Source: Serratia ureilytica (GTDB taxonomy: Bacteria > Pseudomonadota > Gammaproteobacteria > Enterobacterales > Enterobacteriaceae). From it: 64,000 bases of DNA. Both the position numbers and the translations under genes were made by a program. This document shows, piece after piece, positions 43,935 through 54,507 of this stretch; the stretch's first letter is position 1, and each line of letters opens with the position of its first letter. Where the stretch lies: the NCBI RefSeq assembly GCF_013375155.1, contig NZ_JABXOF010000006.1, positions 186,001 to 250,000 on the forward strand, in the 5' to 3' direction. The notes below the pieces were generated by a model. The model saw nothing but the letters and a program-made list of their open reading frames with translations. It did not search any database and was not told the DNA's origin.

Positions 43935-44058
43935 GCTCTCCGCTCCTTGCCGCCCCTGAAAGAATTCACGCTGACATTCTCCTCCGCCATGCGTCAAACA
44001 ATGACCGAAACAGCCTACAGAGAGCACCGCAATTCCACGCATCGCGCCCGGAGGCGCA

Positions 44059-44811
44059 TTACAATTCGCGGCGAAAGAAATCGGTGGTGGCGGACAGCGC
44101 CAGCGGCGTGATGCGATGCTTCACGCCCGGCTCGACGAGCGATGTCAAACGGCCGTCCGCACCTTGCTGCCGCAGTTCAGCCGCCAAACGCAGGCTGTCC
44201 GCCGCCGGCACCACGTCGTCCGTCTCGCCGTGCCACAGCAGCAGCGGCCGCCCTGCAATCTGCGCCAAACGTCCTTCCAGCTCATACTCCGCCAGCACGG
44301 CGGTGCGCGCCGCAAACGCCGTCGGCGAGAGCGCCTCGCCCGTCTCGCCCAACGGCGGATACAGCGTTTGCGCCAGCGCACGGTAATAGCCGGAACCCAT
44401 CAGGCTGGCGGCCGCACGGATCCACGGAAAGCGCGCGAAGGCGCCAAGCGCGGTCATGCCGCCCATTGAGGCGCCGGCGACGCCGATGCGGCCGTCGGCG
44501 ATCAGGCCAAGCCGCTCAAAATGCGCGTTGATCTGCGGCAGTTCGTCGATATTGCTGCGCAGGATCTCCCAGAATGACGCCAGGCGCCGCGCCTCATCGC
44601 CGTCGAATCGCTCGCCGTGCCGATCGGCATCCGGCAACACCGCCCGAAAACCGGCGCGCGCCAGCGCATAGGCGAAATAAGCGTATACCTCTTTCGACGA
44701 GGTATAGCCATGGCAGAAGAACACCGTCGGCAGCGGCCGATGATACTGCCCCGCCGGCACCGCATGGATCACCGCGATATCGCCAGCCTGCTCGTCATGA
44801 ATTTCGATCAT
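44059..44811 (-). CDS. yjfP: Alpha/beta-hydrolase esterase YjfP
   Basis: A 250-residue serine esterase of the alpha/beta-hydrolase fold, like E. coli YjfP (carboxylesterase activity on short acyl esters). Visible are FCHGYTSSKE (oxyanion region), the nucleophile elbow GASMGG, the acid in HGETDDVVP and the catalytic His in GVKHRITP. It starts with ATG at 44809-44811 (MIEIHDEQAGDIAVIHA) and is divergent from bsmA. Confidence 0.93.
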   Translation of the reverse strand: MIEIHDEQAGDIAVIHAVPAGQYHRPLPTVFFCHGYTSSKEVYAYFAYALARAGFRAVLPDADRHGERFDGDEARRLASFWEILRSNIDELPQINAHFERLGLIADGRIGVAGASMGGMTALGAFARFPWIRAAASLMGSGYYRALAQTLYPPLGETGEALSPTAFAARTAVLAEYELEGRLAQIAGRPLLLWHGETDDVVPAADSLRLAAELRQQGADGRLTSLVEPGVKHRITPLALSATTDFFRREL

Positions 44812-44938
44812 CCGTTCATCCTCAACTCACCTGTTGGCATTCATCATGACAAACTTGCGCGAAGCAGCGTTAGCTCAATCTGTTACAGCTTATATTGCGT
44901 TACACTGAAGCCATCGCACCGGCGCTTACGAGGTCACC

Positions 44939-45247
44939 ATGACGATTGCCCGCACACTCATTACCCTGACGCTGGCCGCACAGCTTTCCGCCTGCGGCAT
45001 CATGACCACCACGCCGAAACCGCCGCCGCCCCCCACCGCTCAGGCGCAGGAGATCGTCCGCGCGCAGACCGCCGAGCTGGTGAAAATGGGCACCGTCACC
45101 GCCGTGGTGCGCGGCAGCCCGATGGACGTGGAAGCGGAGATCCAACGCAAGGCCACCGCCGCCGGCGCCCGTTATTACGTGATCATCATGAACAGCGAAA
45201 CCGTCGTGCCGGGCCAATGGTATTCCCAGGCGATCCTGTATCGTTAA
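44939..45247 (+). CDS. bsmA: Biofilm peroxide resistance lipoprotein BsmA
   Basis: A 102-residue DUF1471 lipoprotein. The signal has a lipobox LSAC with the lipidated Cys19 followed by Gly, then a proline-rich linker (PKPPPPPT) and the YhcN-type domain ending GQWYSQAILYR, nearly identical to the end of E. coli BsmA (YjfO). E. coli BsmA promotes biofilm formation and peroxide tolerance. GAGGTCACC precedes ATG 44939. Next to yjfP and a yjfN-type gene, as in E. coli. Confidence 0.93.
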   Translation: MTIARTLITLTLAAQLSACGIMTTTPKPPPPPTAQAQEIVRAQTAELVKMGTVTAVVRGSPMDVEAEIQRKATAAGARYYVIIMNSETVVPGQWYSQAILYR

Positions 45248-45267
45248 GGCGGGGATTTTTTAAGCAG

Positions 45268-45289
45268 CTTTACACTGGCTTTGCACTGG
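45268..45289 (+). repeat. Tandem 11-base direct repeat upstream of the yjfN-type gene
   Basis: CTTTACACTGG is followed at once by CTTTGCACTGG (10 of 11 identical), about 82 bases before the next start codon. Confidence 0.6.
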
Positions 45290-45370
45290 CTGAAGAAGGG
45301 TGTTGCACACTGAGGGACAGCATGCCGCATGTTGCGGGTGTCGATTCAGGATCTGACGAAGGGGAACGCC

Positions 45371-45646
45371 ATGAAACGCTCCACCGCACTCACCTCCCTC
45401 TTGCTTTCCATGGGATTGCTCAGCACCGGCGCACAGTCCGCCGAGCTGGCGCCCGCCGATCGCGTGACGCCGCTCAGTGAAATCGCCGAGATCACCTTCA
45501 ACGATTTGCCCGGCTCACCGCAGGAGGCGGAACTGGCCATCGCCCGCACCGCCGACCAACACGGCGCCAGCTATTACCGCATCCTGCGGATGGAAGAGCA
45601 GGCGCACCCGCTTGGCTGGCGCGCCTCGGCCATCTTATACCTTTAG
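45371..45646 (+). CDS. yjfN: DUF1471 periplasmic protein (YjfN-type)
   Basis: A 91-residue precursor with a signal peptide (MKRSTALTSLLLSMGLLSTGAQS) and a YhcN-type domain (GSPQEAELAIARTADQHGASYYRILR; ending RASAILYL). The neighbours (bsmA, yjfP) support the name yjfN; sequence similarity alone is modest. E. coli YjfN is described as a DegP protease activator. AAGGGG lies six bases before ATG 45371. The stop codon overlaps the 3' end of yjfL by four bases on the other strand. Confidence 0.75.
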   Translation: MKRSTALTSLLLSMGLLSTGAQSAELAPADRVTPLSEIAEITFNDLPGSPQEAELAIARTADQHGASYYRILRMEEQAHPLGWRASAILYL

Positions 45647-46041
45647 TAGCTCATGCAAGCCGCATTCAACACCCCGCCGCTGACGGAGACGCCCCCCAGG
45701 AAAATCCCGGCGGCCAGGTGATTCGCTTCTATCTTGTCGCTGATGCGCGGCATGTAGATCTTCACGGCGGCGAACAGCAGCAGTTGCACCACCAGCGCCA
45801 CCACGCCCCACAGCAGGTAATCCAGCAGGCTGATCGAGTTGATCGCCGCGCTGGCCAGCGGGATCACATATCCCAGGCAAGCGCCGATAAAAGCAAAGGC
45901 GGCGGATTGATTATCGGCCTTGATCAGCGCCCATTCGTCGTGCGGGGTGATGCGGGTATAGACGAACAGAAACACCAAAATCATGGCGAAGCCGCTGAAG
46001 AAGTAAGAGGCGAACGCCGCCAACGCGCTGAGAATATCCAT
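45643..46041 (-). CDS. yjfL: DUF350 inner-membrane protein YjfL
   Basis: A 132-residue membrane protein with four hydrophobic helices arranged as two DUF350 repeats (LAAFASYFFSGFAMILVFLFVY; SAAFAFIGACLGYVIPLASAA; LLDYLLWGVVALVVQLLLFA; AAGIFLGGVSVSGGVLNAA). ATG at 46039-46041 has AGGA eight bases upstream and matches E. coli YjfL; the ATG two codons earlier is too close to it. The yjfIJK, yjfM and yjfC genes that surround it in E. coli are absent. Function unknown. Confidence 0.92.
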   Translation of the reverse strand: MDILSALAAFASYFFSGFAMILVFLFVYTRITPHDEWALIKADNQSAAFAFIGACLGYVIPLASAAINSISLLDYLLWGVVALVVQLLLFAAVKIYMPRISDKIEANHLAAGIFLGGVSVSGGVLNAACMSY

Positions 46042-46107
46042 GTGCATTTTCCTGTCAGAGTGAGGCTGAATTAAAAAGGTTTTCGCCGCCGGGCGCCACC
46101 CTTTTCC

Positions 46108-47736
46108 CTAACCGCCGATGGCGCGGTTCAGCAGCAGTTCGCACGCCTCGGCCGACAGCAGGCTCTCGCCGCGGTGATCCAGCGTCAGATGACACCAGGC
46201 GTCGGCGATCAGCGGGCTGGCGTGCTGCAGCAGCTGCGCGGCGCAGCACAGATCGAACAGCTGTTGAGTCAGCAGCCGCCCCATCTCCTCGCTCGGTTGC
46301 CGGGCACGCTGCTGCCACTGCCGCCAGGCGTGATCGAACAACCGATTCTGGCCGCGCACCGGCTGCAGCTCGAACTGCAACATCTCGAGCGCGCCCGGCA
46401 GTTTATGCAGACTGCGCAACACGTCCAGACACATGATGTTGCCGGAGCCCTCCCAGATGCTGTTCACCGGCATTTCACGGTACAGGCGCGGCAGCTCGCT
46501 CTCCTCGCAGTAACCGATGCCGCCCAACACCGCCATAGCCTCGGCGATGAACGGCATGCCCTGACGGCAAATGCTGTATTTGGCCGCCGGGGTCAGCAGC
46601 CGGCTGTAGATCAGTTCGCCTTCATTGCTGCGGCTCTCCCAGGCGCGGGCCAGCCGGAACAGCAACGCGGTATGCCCTTCCAGCCGCAGCGCCATGCGCG
46701 CCAAGACCTGGCGCATCAGCGGTTGTTCTATCAACAATTTGCCGAACGCCTGCCGCTGCAGCGCATGATACAGCGCCACCGACAGCCCGCGGCGCATCAG
46801 GCCGTGGCTGCCCAGCGAACAGTCGAAACGGGTCAGGCCGCCCATCTTCAGGATATGCCGCACCCCGTCGCCCTCATCGCCCAGCAGCCAGGCCGTGGCG
46901 TCCTGAAACTCCACCTCGCTGCTGGCATTAGAGCGGTTGCCCAGCTTGTCTTTCAACCGCTCAAGGCGAATGGCGTTGCGGCTGCCGTCCGGCAAAATGC
47001 GCGGCAGGAAGAAACAGGACAGCCCGCCTTCGGCCTGCGCCAGCACCAGGTGCGCATCGCTTTGCGGCACCGAGAAGAACCACTTATGCCCCACCAACCG
47101 GTAGGCTTCGCCCGGCCCGCGCGCGCCGAGCGGCGTGGCGGTGGTGGTATTGCTCAAGACATCGGAGCCGCCCTGTTTCTCCGTCATGCCCATGCCGATC
47201 AGCAAGCCGCGCTTCTGCCCGCCCGGCAGCAGGTGAGCGTCATAACGATCCGACAGCAGCGGCGTCAGCCAGGAGCGAAACTCGGCCGGTAACGCCTGCA
47301 GCAGCAGCGGCGTGGCGCCGAAGGTCATGGTCACCGGGCAGAGCGTGCCGGCCTCGACCTGCGCATGCAGCATAAAACGCGCGGCGCGCGCCACGAAGGA
47401 ACCGATGCGCGCATCCTCCTGCCAGGGCAGGTTGTGCACCCGGTTGGCGATCAGCCCCTGCATCAGGATATGCCAGGCCGGGTGAAAGCGAACGTCGTCC
47501 AGCCGCTGGCCGGTGGCGTCGTAGCGCAGCAGCTCCGGCGGGTTGGCGTTGGCCAGCCGCCCCAGCTCCAGCGACTCCTGCGTGCCGAGCTGCTGGCCCA
47601 GCGAAGCCAATACCTCGGCGTCCCAACCGCCTTGCTCGCGCTGCAACGCTTCGCGCAGCGGCGTATCGGAGAGAAACAGGTTGCTGTTGCCCAGCGGCTT
47701 GGGTTGGTTAAAAACGGTGTGCGTAGTCCAGACCAT
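46108..47736 (-). CDS. aidB: AidB, acyl-CoA-dehydrogenase-like alkylation response protein
   Basis: A 542-residue FAD-binding protein of the acyl-CoA dehydrogenase superfamily, induced by alkylating agents in E. coli and able to bind DNA. It has MGMTEKQGGSDVLSNTT, VGHKWFFSVP (FAD-binding central part), YCEESELPRLYREMPVNSIWEG and GNIMCLDVLR, and the basic C-terminal domain proposed to bind DNA. Start ATG at 47734-47736. A hairpin with T-rich end (about 46070-46103) follows and may terminate it. Confidence 0.95.
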   Translation of the reverse strand: MVWTTHTVFNQPKPLGNSNLFLSDTPLREALQREQGGWDAEVLASLGQQLGTQESLELGRLANANPPELLRYDATGQRLDDVRFHPAWHILMQGLIANRVHNLPWQEDARIGSFVARAARFMLHAQVEAGTLCPVTMTFGATPLLLQALPAEFRSWLTPLLSDRYDAHLLPGGQKRGLLIGMGMTEKQGGSDVLSNTTTATPLGARGPGEAYRLVGHKWFFSVPQSDAHLVLAQAEGGLSCFFLPRILPDGSRNAIRLERLKDKLGNRSNASSEVEFQDATAWLLGDEGDGVRHILKMGGLTRFDCSLGSHGLMRRGLSVALYHALQRQAFGKLLIEQPLMRQVLARMALRLEGHTALLFRLARAWESRSNEGELIYSRLLTPAAKYSICRQGMPFIAEAMAVLGGIGYCEESELPRLYREMPVNSIWEGSGNIMCLDVLRSLHKLPGALEMLQFELQPVRGQNRLFDHAWRQWQQRARQPSEEMGRLLTQQLFDLCCAAQLLQHASPLIADAWCHLTLDHRGESLLSAEACELLLNRAIGG

Positions 47737-47852
47737 GAGAGTGCTCCCTGAAAAAAGCGTCAGGAGTAAGTATGGTCGGCGCAGAGATTTCTGCCGCAGG
47801 CGGGATCACAAGAGGGGGAATTAACGGGAGCACGGCGCCCCCGTCAGAAGAA

Positions 47853-48584
47853 TCAGCCGCGCTGGCGCACCGCTTCGAACAGGCAGATGCCGGTGGCGAC
47901 CGACACGTTCAGTGAAGAGACGGTACCGGCCATCGGGATGCTGATCAGCTCATCGCAGTGTTCGCGGGTCAGGCGGCGCATGCCTTCGCCTTCCGCGCCC
48001 ATCACCAGCGCCATCGGGCCGGTCATTTTGCTTTGATACAGCGTATGGTCGGCTTCGCCGGCGGTGCCGACGACCCAGACATTCATCTCTTGCAGCAGAC
48101 GCAGCGTGCGCGCCAGATTGGTCACGCGGATCAACGGCACGTTTTCGGCGGCGCCGCAGGCCACTTTCTTGGCAGTGGCGTTCAACTGGGCGGAACGATC
48201 GCGGGGCACGATCACCGCGTGCACGCCGGCCGCATCGGCGCTGCGCAGGCAGGCGCCGAGGTTATGCGGGTCGGTCACGCCGTCCAGCACCAGCAGGAAT
48301 GGCGTTTCCACGCTCTCCAACAGGCCCGGCAGATCGTTCTCCTGATACTGACGCCCTTCGCGCACCCGGGCGATGATCCCCTGGTGCACCGCGCCTTCAA
48401 CCTTGTCATCCAGCCATTGGCGGTTCGCCACCTGGATCACGATGCCGGTCGCTTCCAGCTCGGCGATCAGCGGCTGCAGGCGGCGATCTTCGCGGCCTTT
48501 CAGGATAAACACTTCCAGGAAGCGTTGCGGATCGCGCTCTAACAGGGCTTTGACGGCGTGGATGCCGTAAATAATTTCGCTCAT
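47853..48584 (-). CDS. rlmB: 23S rRNA (guanosine-2251-2'-O)-methyltransferase RlmB
   Basis: A 243-residue SpoU/TrmH-type knotted methyltransferase that modifies G2251 in the P loop of 23S rRNA. N-terminal [17 protein letters not shown] is the substrate-binding domain; the SPOUT motifs are [34 protein letters not shown] and [20 protein letters not shown]. Last gene of nsrR-rnr-rlmB, 61 bases after rnr. Confidence 0.97.
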   Translation of the reverse strand: MSEIIYGIHAVKALLERDPQRFLEVFILKGREDRRLQPLIAELEATGIVIQVANRQWLDDKVEGAVHQGIIARVREGRQYQENDLPGLLESVETPFLLVLDGVTDPHNLGACLRSADAAGVHAVIVPRDRSAQLNATAKKVACGAAENVPLIRVTNLARTLRLLQEMNVWVVGTAGEADHTLYQSKMTGPMALVMGAEGEGMRRLTREHCDELISIPMAGTVSSLNVSVATGICLFEAVRQRG

Positions 48585-48645
48585 GATGCTCTTTTAAAGT
48601 CGTGCGGCCGGCGATAACCGGCCGATGGTAACGATGTGCGGCAGG

Positions 48646-51120
48646 TTAAGCCTGCTCGGCACCTTTCTTCTTGGCTGCGCGTTTGGCTTTGGTCGCCGCC
48701 GCGATTTTCCGCGTTTTGTCGGACGCTTTCTTGGCTTTCTTTTTCGCCTTCTTCACGTTGTCCGCGGGCTTGGCGTCATCCTGCTTACGGAAGGCGCTGT
48801 CCGGCTCGAAGTTGGCCGGCGGTTTGCCGCCGCGGCGCTTGCCGCGCCCCGCATTGCCGCTGTCGCGCAGCGTGCGCTGGCCGCCCTTCTTAGCGCGATC
48901 GCGCTCGGTTTTGCCTTCACCGCGCGCTTTGCGGGTGCTGGACACCAGCGCGAAGTCGATCTTGCGCTCGTCCATATGCACCGCATCCACGCGGATCTCC
49001 ACCGTATCCCCCAGGCGATAGACCGTGCCGGAAGACTCGCCGATCAGGCGCTGGCCGATATTATCGTAGCGATAGTAATCATTATCCAGCGTTGATACGT
49101 GCACCAGCCCGTCGATGAACAGATCGTTCAGGCGCACGAAGAAGCCGAAGCCGGTCACGCTGGAGATGATGCCGCTGAACACTTCACCGACGTGATCCTG
49201 CATGAAGTCGCACTTCAGCCAGTCGGCGACGTTGCGCGTCGCTTCGTCCGCGCGGCGCTCGGTCATCGAACAGTGTTCGCCCAGCTGCAACATCTCTTCG
49301 AATTCGCTGTGCCAGCCGCCGGTCGGCGTCCAGCGCTCTTTCGGCTCGCCATGCTCTTTGGCCAGCTGGTATTTGATCGCGCGGTGCAACGCCAGATCCG
49401 GATAACGGCGGATCGGCGAGGTGAAGTGGCCGTAAGAGGCCAGCGCCAGGCCGAAGTGGCCGCGGTTTTCCGGATCGTAAATCGCCTGCTTCATCGAGCG
49501 CAGCAACATGGTTTGCAGCATTTCGTGGTCAGGGCGCTCGGACACTTCATCCATCAGCACCGCATAGTCCTTCGGCTGCGGCTTGTTGCCGCCGCCCAGC
49601 GTCAGCCCCAGCTCGCTCAGCACGCTGCGCAGCGCGGAGATGTGGTCATCGCTCGGACGATCGTGCACGCGGTACAGCGCCGGCTCGTTGCGTTTCTCGA
49701 CGAAGCGCGCGGCCGCCACGTTGGCCATGATCATGCACTCTTCGATCAGCTTGTGGGCGTCGTTGCGCACCGTCGGCTCCACGCGCTCGATGCGGCGTTC
49801 GGCGTTGAAGATGAATTTGGCTTCTTCGGTTTCAAACGCGATGCCGCCGCGCTCGGCGCGCGCCTTATCCAGCACCTTGTACATGGCGTGCAGCTCTTCC
49901 AGGTGCTTGACCAGCGGGTGGTAATGCTCGCGCAGCTCCTGATCGCCCTGCAGAATGTGCCACACCTTGTTGTAGGTCAGGCGGGCGTGGGAGCTCATCA
50001 CCGCCTCGTAGAACTTGGCCGTGGACAGGCGCCCCTGGGCGGAGATGGTCATCTCGCACACCATGCACAGGCGATCGACCTGCGGGTTCAGGGAGCACAG
50101 CCCGTTGGACAGCACTTCCGGCAGCATCGGGATCACCTGCGACGGGAAATACACCGAGTTGCCGCGGCTGCGCGCTTCGTCGTCCAGCGCGGTGCGTGGA
50201 CGCACATAGTAGCTGACGTCGGCGATCGCTACCCACAGGCGCCAGCCGCCGCCGCGTTTTTTCTCGCAGTACACGGCATCATCGAAGTCGCGCGCGTCTT
50301 CACCGTCGATGGTGACCAACGGCAGCTTGCGCAGATCGACGCGGCCCTTCTTGGCCGCTTCCGGCACCTGTTCGCTGAGATCGGCCACCTGCTTTTCCAC
50401 CTGCGGTGGCCAGGTATGCGGGATCTCATGGGTGCGCAGCGCGATATCCACCGCCATGCTGGTGCCCATTTTGTCGCCGAGGATCTCGACGATCTTGCCG
50501 ACCGCTTTGGTGCGGCGGGTCGGGCGCTGAGTCAGCTCCACCACCACCATGTAGCCCATGCGCGCGCCGCTGACGCTGTCTGCCGGGATCAGAATATCGA
50601 AGCTCAGACGGCTGTCGTCCGGCACCACGAAGCCGGTACCGGCATCCATGAAGAAGCGGCCGACGATCTGGCTGGTTTTCGGCACCAGCACGCGCACAAT
50701 GCGCGCTTCGCGACGCCCTTTGCGATCCGCGCCCAGCGCCTGCGCCAGCACCACGTCACCGTGGATCGCCATTTTCATCTGTTCGGCGGACAGGTACAGA
50801 TCGTCTTTGCTGCCTTCAACGCGCAGGAAGCCGTAGCCGTCGCGGTGGCCGATCACCGTGCCGCGCAGCAGGTCCAAACGCTCCGGCAGCGCGTAGCACT
50901 GGCGGCGGGTAAACACTAACTGGCCATCGCGCTCCATGGCGCGCAGGCGGCGGCGCAGCGCTTCCAGCTGTTCTTCGCCGCTGAGGCCCAATTCGTTGCC
51001 CAGTTCTTCGCGGCTGGCCGGCGTTTCTCGTTTCGCCAAATGGGCCAGGATATATTCACGGCTGGGAATGGGAGATTCGTATTTTTCTGCTTCTCGTTCC
51101 AGGAATGGATCTTGTGACAT
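48646..51120 (-). CDS. rnr: Ribonuclease R
   Basis: A processive 3'-5' exoribonuclease that degrades structured RNA and helps rRNA quality control. The 824-residue protein has an N-terminal helix-turn-helix domain ([16 protein letters not shown]), two cold-shock domains, the RNB catalytic domain with [16 protein letters not shown] (metal-binding aspartates), an S1 domain ([21 protein letters not shown]) and a very lysine-rich C-terminal tail typical of RNase R. It lies 59 bases after nsrR, the same order as E. coli. Confidence 0.98.
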   Translation of the reverse strand: MSQDPFLEREAEKYESPIPSREYILAHLAKRETPASREELGNELGLSGEEQLEALRRRLRAMERDGQLVFTRRQCYALPERLDLLRGTVIGHRDGYGFLRVEGSKDDLYLSAEQMKMAIHGDVVLAQALGADRKGRREARIVRVLVPKTSQIVGRFFMDAGTGFVVPDDSRLSFDILIPADSVSGARMGYMVVVELTQRPTRRTKAVGKIVEILGDKMGTSMAVDIALRTHEIPHTWPPQVEKQVADLSEQVPEAAKKGRVDLRKLPLVTIDGEDARDFDDAVYCEKKRGGGWRLWVAIADVSYYVRPRTALDDEARSRGNSVYFPSQVIPMLPEVLSNGLCSLNPQVDRLCMVCEMTISAQGRLSTAKFYEAVMSSHARLTYNKVWHILQGDQELREHYHPLVKHLEELHAMYKVLDKARAERGGIAFETEEAKFIFNAERRIERVEPTVRNDAHKLIEECMIMANVAAARFVEKRNEPALYRVHDRPSDDHISALRSVLSELGLTLGGGNKPQPKDYAVLMDEVSERPDHEMLQTMLLRSMKQAIYDPENRGHFGLALASYGHFTSPIRRYPDLALHRAIKYQLAKEHGEPKERWTPTGGWHSEFEEMLQLGEHCSMTERRADEATRNVADWLKCDFMQDHVGEVFSGIISSVTGFGFFVRLNDLFIDGLVHVSTLDNDYYRYDNIGQRLIGESSGTVYRLGDTVEIRVDAVHMDERKIDFALVSSTRKARGEGKTERDRAKKGGQRTLRDSGNAGRGKRRGGKPPANFEPDSAFRKQDDAKPADNVKKAKKKAKKASDKTRKIAAATKAKRAAKKKGAEQA

Positions 51121-51179
51121 TGCGGTTCCTCCGTTGTCATCAGCAGGATGACGTTGAGCCTTGTCTTCTCAACGTCGTT

Positions 51180-51605
51180 TTATTCGACAAGCAATAGCTT
51201 GTAGAGCGGCGGATTGTCTTCGACCATGTCGGCCAACGTATGCTTATCCAGCTCTTCAAGGAAATTCTGTACGCCCTGTTGGAGCACCTGCTTCAATCGG
51301 CAGGCAGGGGTGATGTGGCAAAACTCGCTGCTGCAGTTAACCAGCGCAAGCGGCTCCAGCGCCCGCACGACATCGCCGAGGCGAATGCTCTCGGCCGGTT
51401 TGCCCAAACGGATGCCGCCATGCTTGCCGCGCACCGCCGTGACAAAACCGACCCGGCTCAACTGATTGATGATCTTCACCATATGGTTGCGAGACACGCC
51501 ATACACCTCGGTCACTTCCGAGATACTGGTCATCTTGTCCTGCGGCAACGAGGCCATGTAGATCAACGCCCGCAGACCATAATCAGTAAAACTTGTTAAC
51601 TGCAC
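51180..51605 (-). CDS. nsrR: Nitric-oxide-sensing repressor NsrR
   Basis: A 141-residue Rrf2-family winged-helix repressor that holds an iron-sulfur cluster and senses nitric oxide. Three cysteines, Cys91, Cys96 and Cys102 ([13 protein letters not shown]), are the cluster ligands. Start is GTG at 51603-51605 (as [11 protein letters not shown]) and gives the exact E. coli length. It heads nsrR-rnr-rlmB. Confidence 0.97.
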   Translation of the reverse strand: MQLTSFTDYGLRALIYMASLPQDKMTSISEVTEVYGVSRNHMVKIINQLSRVGFVTAVRGKHGGIRLGKPAESIRLGDVVRALEPLALVNCSSEFCHITPACRLKQVLQQGVQNFLEELDKHTLADMVEDNPPLYKLLLVE

Positions 51606-51790
51606 ATCTTACCTCTGGGTATGACTTTACCCGTCTGATACGCCGCTTTTCGGCGCTATTCAAAAGATTACTCATTGGATAATAAACCAGCCGGAGAGTT
51701 CGTCGCTAATTATTTAGCGAATCCCGCGCCCTAAGGCGGGTTTATGAAAGGATTTTTTGACGTGAAACCGCAATCGGAGGGAGTCAGGAT
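51606..51790. other. purA-nsrR gap with a palindrome and hairpin
   Basis: TCGCTAA-TTAT-TTAGCGA (51703-51720) is a perfect 7-bp inverted repeat, followed by CCCGC/GCGGG and TTTAT (51723-51743). These may terminate purA read-through or be an operator for nsrR. No NsrR consensus site is evident. Confidence 0.5.
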
Positions 51791-51823
51791 AAAAACAAAC
51801 CGGGACGCGCCCGGTTTGTTTAA
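51791..51823 (-). terminator. Terminator after purA
   Basis: AAACAAACCGGG-ACGCG-CCCGGTTTGTTT, a 12-bp stem; on the minus strand it ends in a T-rich stretch. Confidence 0.88.
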
Positions 51824-51838
51824 TGCCGCAAAGCCTGA

Positions 51839-53140
<1,302 letters not shown>

Positions 53141-53202
53141 TCAAAATCACCGATTGCTTAAAAATGGATTCTACCACCGTAATTTTCGATTTTCAGCACT
53201 TT

Positions 53203-53218
53203 TAGCATACGATTGCAT
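53203..53218 (-). promoter_or_regulatory. Candidate PurR operator upstream of purA
   Basis: On the minus strand ATGCAATCGTATGCTA, which keeps the GCAA-CG-TGC core of the PurR box (ACGCAAACGTTTGCGT) at 11 of 16 positions, 66 bases before purA. Confidence 0.6.
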
Positions 53219-53235
53219 AAATTTTGGGCTAGACT

Positions 53236-53436
53236 TTAAAGACCCGTGCGGCCGCTCAACATGTAGTAGATCACGCAGCCCGCAACCACTATTCCACCGC
53301 CAAATCGCCGCAGCGTCGCGTCCGGCAACTGCGACATCGCCACAATCATTTTGCGCCAGGCCTGCGGAAACAGCATCGGCCCCAGTCCTTCCAGCACCAG
53401 GACCAGCCCGAGCGCCAGCCAAATCGTTGAGTTCAT
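53236..53436 (-). CDS. yjeT: DUF2065 small membrane protein YjeT
   Basis: A 66-residue protein with two hydrophobic helices (IWLALGLVLVLEGLGPMLF and FGGGIVVAGCVIYYML) and the DUF2065 motif QAWRKMIVAMSQLP between them. Function unknown. It lies between hflC and purA as in E. coli. A longer open frame in another frame (53171-53440) overlaps it and is not credible. Confidence 0.92.
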   Translation of the reverse strand: MNSTIWLALGLVLVLEGLGPMLFPQAWRKMIVAMSQLPDATLRRFGGGIVVAGCVIYYMLSGRTGL

Positions 53437-53449
53437 GCATCCCCCAAAA

Positions 53450-53479
53450 ACGAGAAAGGGCCCGCGAAAACGGGCCCTC
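53450..53479 (-). terminator. Terminator after hflC
   Basis: On the minus strand AGGGCCCG-TTTTCG-CGGGCCCT is followed by TTCTCGTTTTT, just before yjeT. Confidence 0.8.
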
Positions 53480-53499
53480 GATCAGATTGCCTGCCGCGC

Positions 53500-54504
53500 T
53501 TATTTGCGCAGGGTATCAGGCGACTTCATGTAGCGGAAGAAATCACTGTCCGGGCTCAGTACCAGCACGTCCTGGTTGTCCTTGAAGCTGGCTTCATAGG
53601 CACGCAGGCTGCGGATAAAGGCATAGAAGTCCGGATCCTGGCTGAACGCATTGGCGAACAGCTTGGCTGCTTCAGCATCGCCTTCACCACGGGTGATACG
53701 CGCCTGACGCTCGGCTTCCGCCAGGGTACGGGTCACTTCGTAGTCCGCGCTGGCACGCAGTTTCTCGGCTTCTTCCTGGCCCTGCGAGCGCAGGCGACGG
53801 GCTACCGCTTCACGCTCGGCGCGCATACGCTGGTAGATGGCGTCGGAGACTTCGGCCGGCAGGTTGATCTGCTTGATACGCACGTCGATCACTTCGATGC
53901 CCAACGCCGCCATGCTGTTCGGGTTCACCTGCGGCTGTTTGCCGGTGGTTTCCCGCTCAACGCGCGCCGCCGCAGAGGCGATAGCGTCATCGGCTTCGGT
54001 GGTCGCCACTTCTTCGCCGTCACCCACGGTGCCGGTGTTCAGCGCGTCACGCACGTCAGACATCAGCTTGCCGCGCGAGTCGGTCACGATGTCTTTCACG
54101 TCCAGGCGGCCGATTTCGGAACGCAGACGGTCGCTGAACTTACGCTTCAGCAGCACTTCGGCCTGGGAGACGTCGCCGCCGCCGGTCGCCAGATAGTAGC
54201 GGCTGAAGTCGCTGATGCGCCACTTCAGATAGGAGTCAACGATCAGGTCTTTCTTCTCGCTGGTCACGAAGCGATCGGCCTGGTTGTCCATGGTCTGGAT
54301 ACGCGCATCCAGGTTCTTCACGGTCTCAATGAACGGGATCTTGAGGTGCAGACCCGGCGCATACACCAGCGGCTTGTTTTCGCCGTCGCGCAGCACTTTG
54401 CCGAAGCGCAGCACAATGCCGCGCTGGCCTTCCTGCACCACGAACAGCGAAGCGTACAGCACCACCAGCACCGCGAGGACAATAACTACAAAAGACTTAC
54501 GCAT
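53500..54504 (-). CDS. hflC: FtsH protease modulator HflC
   Basis: A 334-residue inner-membrane SPFH/prohibitin-family protein that, with HflK, forms a cage around FtsH. It has one N-terminal transmembrane helix (about 5-21, VVIVLAVLVVLYASLFVV), the SPFH domain (QEGQRGIVLRFGKV) and a long C-terminal coiled coil (QRMRAEREAVARRLRSQGQEEAEKLRA). It starts 3 bases after hflK and is closed by a terminator. Confidence 0.97.
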   Translation of the reverse strand: MRKSFVVIVLAVLVVLYASLFVVQEGQRGIVLRFGKVLRDGENKPLVYAPGLHLKIPFIETVKNLDARIQTMDNQADRFVTSEKKDLIVDSYLKWRISDFSRYYLATGGGDVSQAEVLLKRKFSDRLRSEIGRLDVKDIVTDSRGKLMSDVRDALNTGTVGDGEEVATTEADDAIASAAARVERETTGKQPQVNPNSMAALGIEVIDVRIKQINLPAEVSDAIYQRMRAEREAVARRLRSQGQEEAEKLRASADYEVTRTLAEAERQARITRGEGDAEAAKLFANAFSQDPDFYAFIRSLRAYEASFKDNQDVLVLSPDSDFFRYMKSPDTLRK

Positions 54505-54507
54505 TGA

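Noticed and set aside
53171-53440. 89-codon minus-strand frame overlapping yjeT
   Set aside because: The overlapping yjeT frame encodes a recognisable DUF2065 protein with two membrane helices; this one does not.
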